Assembly: GCF_051106095.1 (NCBI RefSeq) | Contig: NC_135783.1 | Location: forward strand, 330,162,322-330,226,321 | Length of the DNA: 64,000 nucleotides | Origin: Pogona vitticeps | Taxonomy: Eukaryota > Chordata > Lepidosauria > Squamata > Agamidae | Direction of reading: 5' to 3' | Part shown: piece by piece, positions 28,501 to 40,500 of the stretch | How positions within the stretch are numbered: position 1 is the first letter of the stretch | Layout of the letters: the number at the start of each line of letters is the position of its first letter | The notes under the pieces: generated by a model | What the model saw: the letters and a program-made list of their open reading frames with translations, nothing else | Database searches by the model: none | What the model was told of the DNA's origin: nothing | Made by a program: the position numbers and the translations under genes

Positions 28501-31500
28501 ACTTTATTTGTTCAAAAGTGTCTCCATTCTAGCATCCATATACCATATCCTAGGATGGTTCCTAATATATTTACAAATATATCATAAAAACCTTTCCAAA
28601 ACATAACCCACAATGAAAGCACATGTTACCTGAAAAGAAATAAAATCCATCCACATTTTGACATCTCTGGGATTCTCTCTGATTTTCCGGTTATATTCTT
28701 CCACTTTCATTATTAGGAGGGAGTTTCCATTTTTTGAGCTCCCTTGGGGTTCCTGCTCCTTTAGTGATTCTTGCTCTGGGGGACCTTTTCCTTGTAGCCA
28801 TAATGTGGTCAGTGGGTCATAAATCCCCAAAGGGTTTACATGGCTTGTAGTAGGAGCATCATCTGTGTCCAGTTCCAAAATTGGTATCCAAGGAGCTGAA
28901 CCAGAAGAAGAACCTTCATGTTTATGGTTGATGAAAATGCTATCTACATTCAAGAGCTTCAGCCCTCCTTTGGTAAAGTAGCGTTCTGGACGTTTATGAG
29001 ATGTCTTTTTCTCTGTGGCTGAGGTATCCCAGATAATATGTTGCTTCTTCAAATCAATGCCAAGACAGAAGTTGCTTCTTCTCTTGTATCTTTGAAAAAC
29101 AACAATTAACGTTAAGTCCTTCCAAGAAAATAGAGAGAGAAAGAGCTGAAGAAACAACTCTCAGACAAATCCTGATCAGAGACTTAGAAAAGCTACTGTT
29201 TTGTACTAAAACTCTCAGTACAACTTCTCCCTGGAGCTAGCTGGGGATCCTGGGTGTACAAATGGAAAAATCAACAGTACCATCATTGACTTAAGAACAA
29301 AGTGATAGTACTTAATATATTTCCATGTAGCATTTGTAAAGGCACACTAGAGAAGCTGTTTACATCTCAACTGCTAGAATCACAGTACAATCCTATCATA
29401 TGGATTTACAGAGCAAGTCCTCACTCCCTGATGTTCAGTGCTACTGACTTCCAAGCAAGCATGCACAACTCCACAGCCTCAGAGGTTTCAAATCCATTAC
29501 GAGTTTTATTCAGTAGCTCTCAGCTATAGCTTCCTCATTATTTTTACTTGAGGAGCCAAGGTTTGAGAATACAAAAAGCAACATAAGAGGCATCTGAATT
29601 TATTTTGCTCTGTTTTAAACAGAATATGATAGAGAGCAATACAAGCAAACATTCATTTCAGAGATCCCTAACCAGAATGTATTTTAAATATTTTAAGTGG
29701 GTATTGATGAATTCACTGGAAGGACAGATCCTGAAGCTGAGGCTCCAATACTTTGGTCATCTGATGAGAAGATAAGACTCCCTGGAAAAGATCCTGATGT
29801 TGGGAAAATGTGAAGGCAAGAGGAGAAGGGGACGACAGAGGACGAGATGGTTGGACAGTGTCACCAAAGCGACCAACATGAATTTGACCCAACTCTGGAA
29901 AGCAGTGGAAAACAGGAGGGCCTGGCGTGCTCTGGTCCATGGGGTCACAAAGAGTCAAAAATGACTTAACAACTAAACAACAAAAATTAATGAATAACTC
30001 TACCAACCCAATAATCAATTCCAATTCATGGTAACCTCAAGTTCTTCTAAGTATAGAGTACTCAGAAGTGATTCACATTTTCCCTGTCCTTCTGGTGGTG
30101 TCTGGGACTTTGAAGCTTGGACAAAGCTGCATAGGTGGCAGGGCATGCAACCCTCTTGGACATACACACTCTGGTGATGGCCCTTCTCCCAAGAGGCAGA
30201 GTGGGGATTCAAACTCCTGGCCCCCAGGCACTCCAATCCACTAAGCTATAACAATTCAGATGGGCAATACAGCACCTATAAATTGATCTGCTTTACCAGT
30301 AGAGGAGCATAGTCAAGTCACAAGCCAGTGATCTACCAGGGATAGCTAAAGATACTATGCTGTTCAAAGCAGAGCAGAAAATGTTGTCTCCAAAGTCAAT
30401 GTGTATATATTAATTATGCTCAGCCAACATATTTTGGTACATGACCTACAAGGACCTCTCACTGTCCTGTGAGCAGAAAATAAAACAAAAACAAAGGAAA
30501 TAACTAGGAATTTGTTGGGCTTTCATGAAAGGTACTTGAAACTGGCTGCCCATAGTGACCAGCTGCCTAACAGAAAGGCCAGCCCATTTAGTCTCCAGAT
30601 GTGTCAGAAAAAAGGTGAGTCAAGTCTTCTTCCACTGAATCCTTCGTGGTCCTGTCAAAACCTTTGCTTGCTGAAATAAGAATAATTCCAACATTTGTGC
30701 ACAGCATGGAGCTCGGCTGCCCTCAAGAGTTGAACAGAAATGGGTTGGTGAAGCTATAGTTTCATAGCTTTCTTAGAAGCCAGGAAATTCCCATGTACAA
30801 ACACCAATGTGAAAAGAAAAAAATGAATATTTCCAATTAACAAATAGCATATGAATAGCCATCATAAACTTGAGCTAGGGAGGGAGGTGAAAATAAAAGC
30901 TCACTGAACTCAACGAACTTTGCATTGCTAGACTCATCGGGTGCAGTTCAGTCATACGGCTGGCTCTGCAAATGGAGGAATGTCAAGATTTAAAATGGGC
31001 CTCAGGTGGTGAATTGCAAATACAGCTCACTGGGTGCAATCATGACATTTGGGAGCAAATGTCCTTCCATGTGCCAGCTGGATTCAAAGCATCCACTGCA
31101 GTGCGCATTATGGATTATGAGAGATTCTCAGGGGATCACGCAATGTACATGAAAAGCAACCTATTAAAAACCACTGTTTTTTTAAAAATCAAAATGACTT
31201 TAAAAATACAAAATAATCAGCAGCTTTATCGCTGATTTTTCTATTTTGCAGCCAGTTACAGCACCAATGTAATGAAATGTTTTTCTCCTCTATAAATAGA
31301 TTAATTGGTATAAATATGTTACAACTAATCAAAGAGCATGTGAATTCAAAGTCATATCCTGAATCTGTACATCCTCATTTTTAGATGACAGAAATATTTA
31401 TGATTCACAATAGTAAGAATATAAAAAGACAAGGTAGCATTTCAGATAGGTTTTAGGATCTACCAATCAATTTATTATTTCATCCACCAGCCACATGACA

Positions 31501-34500
31501 TTTGGAAAATGACATAGTACGGTTATAGTATTATGTCTCGGACATAAAGCACAATTTGTTTTGTTTGAAGCAGAAGCAATCTAGGATCTTAGCTACAACA
31601 AGGAACAGATGGCTGGAACAACATATGGGATACGCGCCTGGGTCTTTCATACAAGGTAACAGTTCTGTTTGAGAGCCATCAGTGGCAGGTAAAAAGGAGA
31701 AAGGATCAACGAAGCCACAACTGAAAACAACAAGAATTGGGTATATGCAACTTTACTCAGACAGACACATCATTCCTAAAAAAAATTCCCAAATTCAACC
31801 CTCTGTCACCATAAACCTGTTTATTAAGGCACTTTCACAACAGTAAATATCATTACCTCGCAATGTTTCCTCGATACAATGACTTGTATTGCCAGTTAGC
31901 AGGGTCTGGATCCTTATCTGTTCTGAATAACTCTGTTGTCAAACCCTGAACATCATCAAGCCAAACAGAATTATAGTTCACACTTAAGGATTTGTCTTGT
32001 AGACTGCAAAGGAAAAAAAAGAGGGTGGAAATAGATTTTTTTCAGTCTCTATGATAAATTCTAGACAACATAGAAATTAATTGTGCTGGGTCCAAAAAAA
32101 AACCCCACAAGAAACAAGGTTTATACGATTAGTCGGTGCCACCTGTTTTTTTAGGGTTGCTGTTTTTGATGTTTCTATTTTTATTTTGGTTTTCTATTAT
32201 ATGTTTTGTAATCCGCCCAGAATAGTGTTGTTGACACTAATGGAAGTGGGATACAAATTGAATGAAAGGATGACTGAATGAATAAATGAATGAATGTAGA
32301 AACCAAAATCTAAAATGGATTTCAAGAATCACAACAATGCTTAGATCAGCCATAGGCAACATGAGTGTAAACATGAGTCTAGTTCAAAGTACTGTATCAC
32401 TGACCTTAAAGAAGCTTACTCCCCATTTATTATTACGTCAAGTCATTTCCCCATTACTCCCAGGTAAATGGACATAGGACCACAGCATAAATGACTTCAA
32501 ATTTAAACTAGACCTATGTTTCCTTTCTTAACATGACTTTACATGTTTACCTTTCCATAGTTATTATTTTAATGGTCAGCTGAATTATGAACTATTGCTT
32601 TAAGACTTTCTGTGCTATTATTATGCCTTGTTGTTTATACAGAGCCATCAGTATGCATAAAGTTTACAGAGTCACAGTTAGGAAAGAAGGACAGTTGAAC
32701 CAAAGTATCCTAACAAGCAGAAGAAAAGAAGGAGAAGAAGTGAAATAGTGAAAAGCTTTTCTGTTTTTGAAAAGACAGACCGTCTAGCCTCAGAAGGAAG
32801 ACTTACACCATAGCAGTCTTTTGTTGGTAATTTATTAGTAAACTGGTCATAAATGGAGGGTTCAAAAGACATGTTAAAGATTCAGGAGACATGTTAATAC
32901 AATCTTCCCCAAAGGTCCTGCAGTTTATTTCAAAGACAGGAGCAGTTAAAGGTGGCACAAATTTTTCATATAAAATTTAGATCTTAAATGTGCCAGGGAC
33001 CGCTGAAAAGATACAATAATTTTGGAAGTCATCCCAAGTGATTTTGCAAGGAATGAACTGGAAAAGGAGGTAAATAGCATAGGGGTTTAAAGAATATACA
33101 AAGTTGTGGCATGTAATTGAAATTATGTCTGAAATCATGTTGCTAGTAATTTGCAACTAGAGTAGGACCAGTGACTCAACAGAACTTACAGAAGAGTTTA
33201 CTCACCAAATCCACACTAATTCAATGTGTTTATCCTAGTTGTAACTTACTATGCTAAGCAAAAGGATTTCAGCTATAAATTCACAGCTAAATTTCTAAAC
33301 TAAAAGGATGCAGTGAATTATTGTTATTATACTGTATAATGAGGGCATCCTTTCCACTATCCAAACACTCAAGTGATAAATCCCAACAGCCTGATGAAAT
33401 GCATGTAGAAGGAGGAAAAAGACACCTGTTTATTTTAGGCTTGCAAAATAAACTAGTGGCATGAAATTTCAGTTAGATTTTAGAATCTTGAGTAGGGAAG
33501 GCATGATCCTCCAGATACTGTTGGACAACGACTTCCATCATCCTTTATCACTGACATTGCTGAACAGGACTACAGGGAGCTGGCATCCCAAAACACCTTG
33601 GGGGCACACATTTCCAAACCTTATTTAGAAAACAACCACTTCACATCGCTTAATTCTGTTCAGATAAAACTTCTGTCAGCATTTCAGATAGCAACCTGGG
33701 TTCCTTTAAGCAAAGTTTCTCAATCTCTATTCACACCTGTGACTGAGAGGGAAATTGACCCAAAGGCTCAAAAGGGCAGAGATCCTGCTGCTTCATATAA
33801 GAAATGTTGTAAGATTTAATGTAATTACTATGTTCTGGAGTCCGAACGAGTTGGGCCTCACATAGCAAACAACAGTCATAATAAAGTGCAATGATAAAAG
33901 AAAACTTAGAACTTACACAGAACCAATTGCAGCATACCAAAAGCACACTTTCAAGTACAAATCATTTCCTACAGTTTGGACATTGGCTGTTGGATACAGA
34001 ACTGAAGTACAGTGGTGCCTCGCTTAACGAGCGCACCATATAACGATGAATTCGCATAGCGATCCATTTTTTGGGATCGCTAATGCGAAGGCATACCGGC
34101 GGTCACAAAGGGCAAAACTCGCATTGCGAAGATTGGTAAGTGTTTCGCTTACCGATCTTTGCATTGCGACGTCGGGGATCAGCTGTTCGGCGGTTCCAAA
34201 ATGGCCGCTGGACGACCCAAAATGGCCATGCGCAGCGTTTTCGCGCCCTGCCCTTGCTTACCGAGGGCGCGAAAATGGCTGCCGCTATGGAGGAACATCG
34301 CTGAACGGTGAGTTTTGTGCCCATTTGGGTTTCACCATTCCGTTTAGCTATGTTTCCCCGGATTAACCTCGCTATGCGGGGCACCACTGTATTAAATATG
34401 AATAGTATAATAGCCAAAATCCTGTTATTTCCATAGGCTGGTGTATGTTCAACCAAAAGCAAACTGTCACTGGTTAAGAAGTCAACACTGTGTTTCTCAT

Positions 34501-37500
34501 TGTATATCAGCTATGTGACATGGTGCACGGAATCAAAACAAGCTTTGACTTTTTAAGTACTGGCTGCACAATGGTGGAGGGTGGAATTTCACTTAACTGG
34601 GGCTTAGATTACAGGCATCCTGAAAAATCATACTAGGTCTTATTTTCAGGTTAGGTCTTATTTTCGGGGAAATGGTATGGTTTTTCAGACTATTATCTTG
34701 GGGATATGACTATGACCTCTGGCACTACAGTGGTGGGCTGCGCAGAGAGATGGGGAAAGAGCGGTTGGGCTCCTGCCAGGATTGGCCCACCAACAACAAT
34801 GAAGGACCCCAGCAGCATGCGGAGCCCGATGAATCACTTGACCGGTTCTAGGGGAAGCAACTGGGCCCCTGTGGCACCTGTGGTGCCGTGCCGCAGATTG
34901 TATTTGTATTCCCAAAACACAAATACGAAGTGCCTGTATTCAAGATCTCCAACTATCATATCAATTTGTGCTGATTTTATTCAAATCTGCTTCATCTTCT
35001 GCCCAATCTGACTACACCTTTTCCTAATCCAAGCAAAACATGCAGTACTGCTTAAGCTCTGGAACCAGTTATGCGCTCAGGAACAGAAGGACCAGTAGTG
35101 TAGTGGAGCCAGGGTTAGAGTCCCAGGACTTTCAGATAAACAAGAACATGCCACTATCTGCCTTGCCTTTTCCAAGCTCCTCTGTTCTGTGAGCTTCATT
35201 TCAATCCTCTCAGTAGCTAGGACAGAAACAGCTTTTTCCAGGGACAACATATTGTTTCAAACTACAGTGGTGCCTCGCATCGTTGAACGGGGCAGGGATT
35301 TCCATTGGAACGCATTAAACATGGTTTAATGCGTTCCAAATGGGCCAAATACTCACCGTTCAGCGAAGCTTCTTAATGGCCGGCAGCCATTTTCGCGCCC
35401 TTGCCTCGCTTAACGAGGGCGCGAAAACGCTGCGCGCGGCCATTTTGGGCCATTTCCGGGCTTCCGGCGGCCATTTTGGCCGCCAAACAGCTGATCGTCA
35501 GGCTTCGTTTTGCAAAGATCAGTAAGCGAAACGCTTACCGGTCTTTGCAAAGCGAATTTAGCCCTATTTAAAAAACGTTAAGCGATCGCATTAGCGATCC
35601 GAAAAAACGGATCGCTATGCGATTTCGTCGTTATGCAGTGCGCTCGTTAAGCGAGGCACCACTGTATTTGAAATGCAAAGTATTTGATAGTGGTTTGCTC
35701 TTTAATCGGCTATTAAGTGTCTTTAGATTTACAAAAGACTGTCCCCCATTTGTTGATATGAACTGACCCAAGTGCATGCATTTCTGGACTTGTCTAAGGG
35801 GGCTGGACCCGGGGGCTGCCATGATTTCCATCTCCACTTCTAAATCTACCACAACACAGCAGAGGACACATTTCCTTTGTCACTTGTGCGCCTTATTCCA
35901 TTCCTCCACAGCTTGCTGCTGCTTCTTTCTCCTCCATTTTAGTTTCAGGGGAGACTACGAGCAGGAAGCCCATAAATTATATTTCTGTAGCCTTTTTCTC
36001 CCTCCAAGCTCCCTGGACAAAAATGAAATGAATGAATGACAGGAACTGGCAAGTCTTTCAGGTGTCATTTCGCACTCACATGAACCACAATCCTACACAT
36101 ATTTACTAGGAAATATGTCACGAAAGTGTTCAGTAAAGTTACTTTCTGCTATTTTTGTCTAAGATTGCAGCCTTGTTCTCATGTTTGAATAGCCTTGATG
36201 ACCAGTGTTATTCAGAAAGAGCAAGGAATAAAGAATTTATCAGGATGAATATAAATCCGGAAACAGAGGGTACTTACGTACTTCAATTCTGGTCCTTTTT
36301 CATTATTTCTATCATCTCTCATATCCTCAGCATCTGATTCTGATTCAGTGCTGCTCCTGTCTCTTTTACTTCTCTTTTTGGCTTTCTTGTGATTTCGCTG
36401 TTTTTTCTTTTTCTTTCTTTTCCTAGCAGATTTTTGTATTCCTTCACAGGCTTCACATTCTTCTGGGGGCTCCAAGCCAGACGTTGTTCTGTTTACAAAT
36501 GTAGAGAAAACTAAGAACAAAAAGAACTCTGTTGATAATATTCAAAACTAGATTCTTAAGGCTACAGGAACACAGAAAGATCTGACAGGGAGTGCAAGAA
36601 AACAGTTTTAAAATGATTAAAGAAATGTGTGTGTAAATTGAGAGGAGACATTTGAACGAAAATGTTGAGCATTCTGTAGCATTTTAGTAAGTTCTGCAGG
36701 TCCAAACGCAACAAAAAATTTATACTGAATTCTGACACTAGATAGGAAAAGACATGGGAAAAGTTACTTATTCTGACTATTTCCAGAATATGTATTCACG
36801 AAGGCTTTCATGGCCGGGATGCCGGCCACAGAGACTGGCGAAACGTTAGGAAGAACAACCTTCAGAACACGGCCAAAGAGCCCGAAAAACCCACAACAAC
36901 TATTTCCAGAATCCTCCAGCCGGCATAGTCAGGGCTGTATTGGCAGTGGGATTCTAAGAACGATAATCCAACAAAGTAACTTCCTCTATCTTTGGATAAT
37001 TTTAGGTCACAATGGCTCTAGGGTTTATACATGATCTTTTCTTGCAAACACTGAGAATATAAAGTCCTTCATCACATAAACTGCGCAAGCCCAAACACTG
37101 CTTACAGATTTTTCCGTAATTTCCTGTCATCTACTCTAATCATGGGACTCTGCTTGAAGGATCTCTGATAGCATGTTTTCTGGGAATTCTGAGACTACCT
37201 GAAAGCAGGAGAAGACATCTTTGTAAACTAGTCCCAGGTCTGATAAAATTTCATCACTAGATATAAACCACAATATTATGCATTTCTAGCTAGCAGACCC
37301 ATTGTGGTTAATAGGGCTTACTCCTAGGTTAGTGTACACAGGACCCCTGCTTATTATAAACAAAATATGTTACCACAATTGTGGTCTGAATCTGTTAGTC
37401 CCAGCTAGAGTTGACTCAGTGAAAAAATGGAATTGATGTGAACTGCTGATTGCGAAGTTCACATGAATTCAATGTATCTATACCAGGTGGAACTAACGAA

Positions 37501-40500
37501 TGGGTTTAGGCCAGTACAAGCAAACAATGTTGATCTAGTGTCAACAAACACCTCACCTTTGGAGAGATGTTTTCTCAGAATCAAGGTCTGTGACGTCTAA
37601 AGCATGTTGGTGTAGTCTCAGTGCATCTTCATTCCGAAAGCTTGGGTTAGTTAACCAGTTCAATTCTGTAGACAGACATAAGGCGGCATTTAAAAAGAAA
37701 GCAACCGCCTTCTTCCAGGCTGGAGATTTTTCAGGTTAGCAGACAATACTGCTTTCAAAAATATGATTTGGACAAAAAGAAAATAAAGATTACAGATCTT
37801 CAACATTTCATGAAACCAAAACTTACCTTTTCAGATACAGTGTATCATTCAGAGGTTAAGTGCTTCCCACACAATAGCAGAACAGTTTACTTTTTAGAAT
37901 GGTATCAAAATAGGTACTTGTACAATGTTGTACCAACAGCAAAGATGGGGTGCTATGTGCAATGGTTGCTTTACTCCTCTTCTTCCTGCACTATTTAATT
38001 CCTGAAATAAGTGGCGTGTATAATATAATGTTTTTCCCTACCTTCTTCCATCAGCAACCACAAACATGGAAAATGAAAAAGAGGTGAATGAAGCAATATG
38101 TTGCACCATTAATAACTGTTACAGAAAGAAAGGTAACTGTATGTGGCATTGATGTTTTTAGCTGTATAGAAACCTGTTTCGTGATACATCTATTTCCACT
38201 CCAATAGCAGAATCTAGCTTCACTTTAGCACTCTTTGAGAAAATTCCTTCATGCCCCCTAAAACCAACTCCAGAAGCCCTCACAGCAGACAGACGTCAGT
38301 GGAATCCAGCCACAATTTTTGCAACCTGCAGTATGAAAGAGCATACACCCCAGAAATAAAACACATTTTTGCATGTAAAAAGTCCCAAATGTGATCTCTG
38401 CCATCTCCAGGTATTACTAGCAGACACTCTGTGCTGAAATGCAAGAAAGCAACCACCTGACTAACAAGGGCGACGTAATGCCATTTCAATATTTTGGACT
38501 GTAACTCCTATACTTTGACCACCAATTAACGTTGCCTACATTTTACGAGTCACACTCCAATATGCAAGTCATATTGATAGGCTCGTTTTAGGAGAAGTGA
38601 ATAATTTTCATCAGAGGAGCATGGCTAAAATGCAGTGTATCAGGGAAAAATATTTGATGCAATAATCAGTTCATGTTTACCATTCCAGCTTTCAAAAATG
38701 AACCCATTCCTTTTGTTTCCATAGTATAAAAAGAAAAAAAATGTTCTGATCTGTCTTGGCATCATGCAGGAAGACCTACAATTGGTAAGATTTAGTATTT
38801 GTTCATCTTGTTAAGAAGTCTTCTGAACACTTATGAAAGGATATCTGACTATTACTGGCACAGTGCATTTTCCTTTTGACCTCCACATTAGGAAAAATAG
38901 CTGGACCATCTATGAATACAGACTGTGTTTCAGGGTCACCAAAAGAGTCCGTAATTAATTATCTGCCAAAAGCAACTTTCAGATAGGCATATCTAGGGTT
39001 CTGTTAGTAAATTTCAAGACAGAATTATCAGGATTTCAGGAAAGGCATTTGCAGTTTGAAAAAAATACATCAATATCATACTACAAGCATTTATTTCAAA
39101 ACCAGGGGGAAATAATGTTACCTGTTGCTTTCTTGGGATGTACCTTATCACATCAACCTATGATGTGCAACATTGCACTTACTTTCTAAACTTTCAAATA
39201 TATCAATTTATTTTTAGCTGCAATGTTTCAAATTTCAAAAAAAAAATTATTGAGGGAAGCACTAGCATGAATTTTTATGTTTATCAAAGTACATGGGTTT
39301 TTAAAAAGTTGATAAAAACTGTGCTGGTAAATTAAGCATTATAGAAAAATATTAATACATTTATTCATTCATACGTGAGAAAAACTTTAGTTCTATCTTC
39401 TATCTCTTTGAGTTCCTGCTGTAATTGTTACATGGTGTCAAGTTGCTTCTGACAAACCTATGAATCACTGGCTTCCAAAATGCTTAAACAGTAAGAAACC
39501 ACTCTGCTTTGTCAGTAGGTACTTAACAAAATGTAGTAATTGGCTTTTAGAATAATTGCTAGAATAGGGTGTAATAAGATGAGATAGCAAAAAGACTCCA
39601 GTCCTGGAATGCCTTGTCACTGCCTGTGCTGCAGATTAGTAACTCTTGATGAAATTAAACTGGAGATTGGATAGAACTCATGGGTCCTTACTTATAGATA
39701 ACTGATTCTGTTAACAGTCTTCAACTTATCTGTAGACCAAATTGTGTGACACGACAGAAACAAACCAGACTTCAGAATTAAATACTTCACCTTGAACAGC
39801 TACCACACACACAAAAAGGATCTTCAAGTGACAGAAACTGTCAGCACCATTTTATAAAATGATGACAGCAGCTTGAACATATTTGACATTCTATGGATAA
39901 TTAGGGAACTGTGAAAACAATTTTTGGAAGTCAACACAATGTACTCTGTCATTTCAAGGAAGTCCCTGCTCATAATGTGAAGAAAGATTTAGTGAATTTG
40001 GGAATAAACAGAAGAGAAGGTATATTACATGAAAATTTCAAAAACCAATAGGCCAAAGTTACAGGAAGTCAGAGTAGCTACATATGCATATTAGACTACA
40101 GTGGTGCCTCGCTTAACGACGATAATCCATTCCAGGAAAATCACAGTTAAGCAAAAACATCGTAAAGCGAAATTAAAAAACCCAATGAAACACATTGAGA
40201 ACTGTTCAATGCGTTCCAATGGGCTAAAAACTCACTGTCCAGTGAAGATCCTCCATACAGTGGCCATTTTTGGCACCTGTATAGCAAGGAATCTGTCCCT
40301 AAGCACAGTGGGGAGCCATTTTAAGCACCCGGTGGCCATTCTGAAAACCCGACGATCAGCTTTTTTTGATCATCGTAAAGCAAAAATCGGTTCCCAAAGC
40401 AGGGAACCGATCATCGCTAAGCGAAATTTCCCCATTTAGACCATCGTTTTGCGATCACAATTGTGATCGCAAAAACGTCGTCATGAAGCGGATTCGTCAT

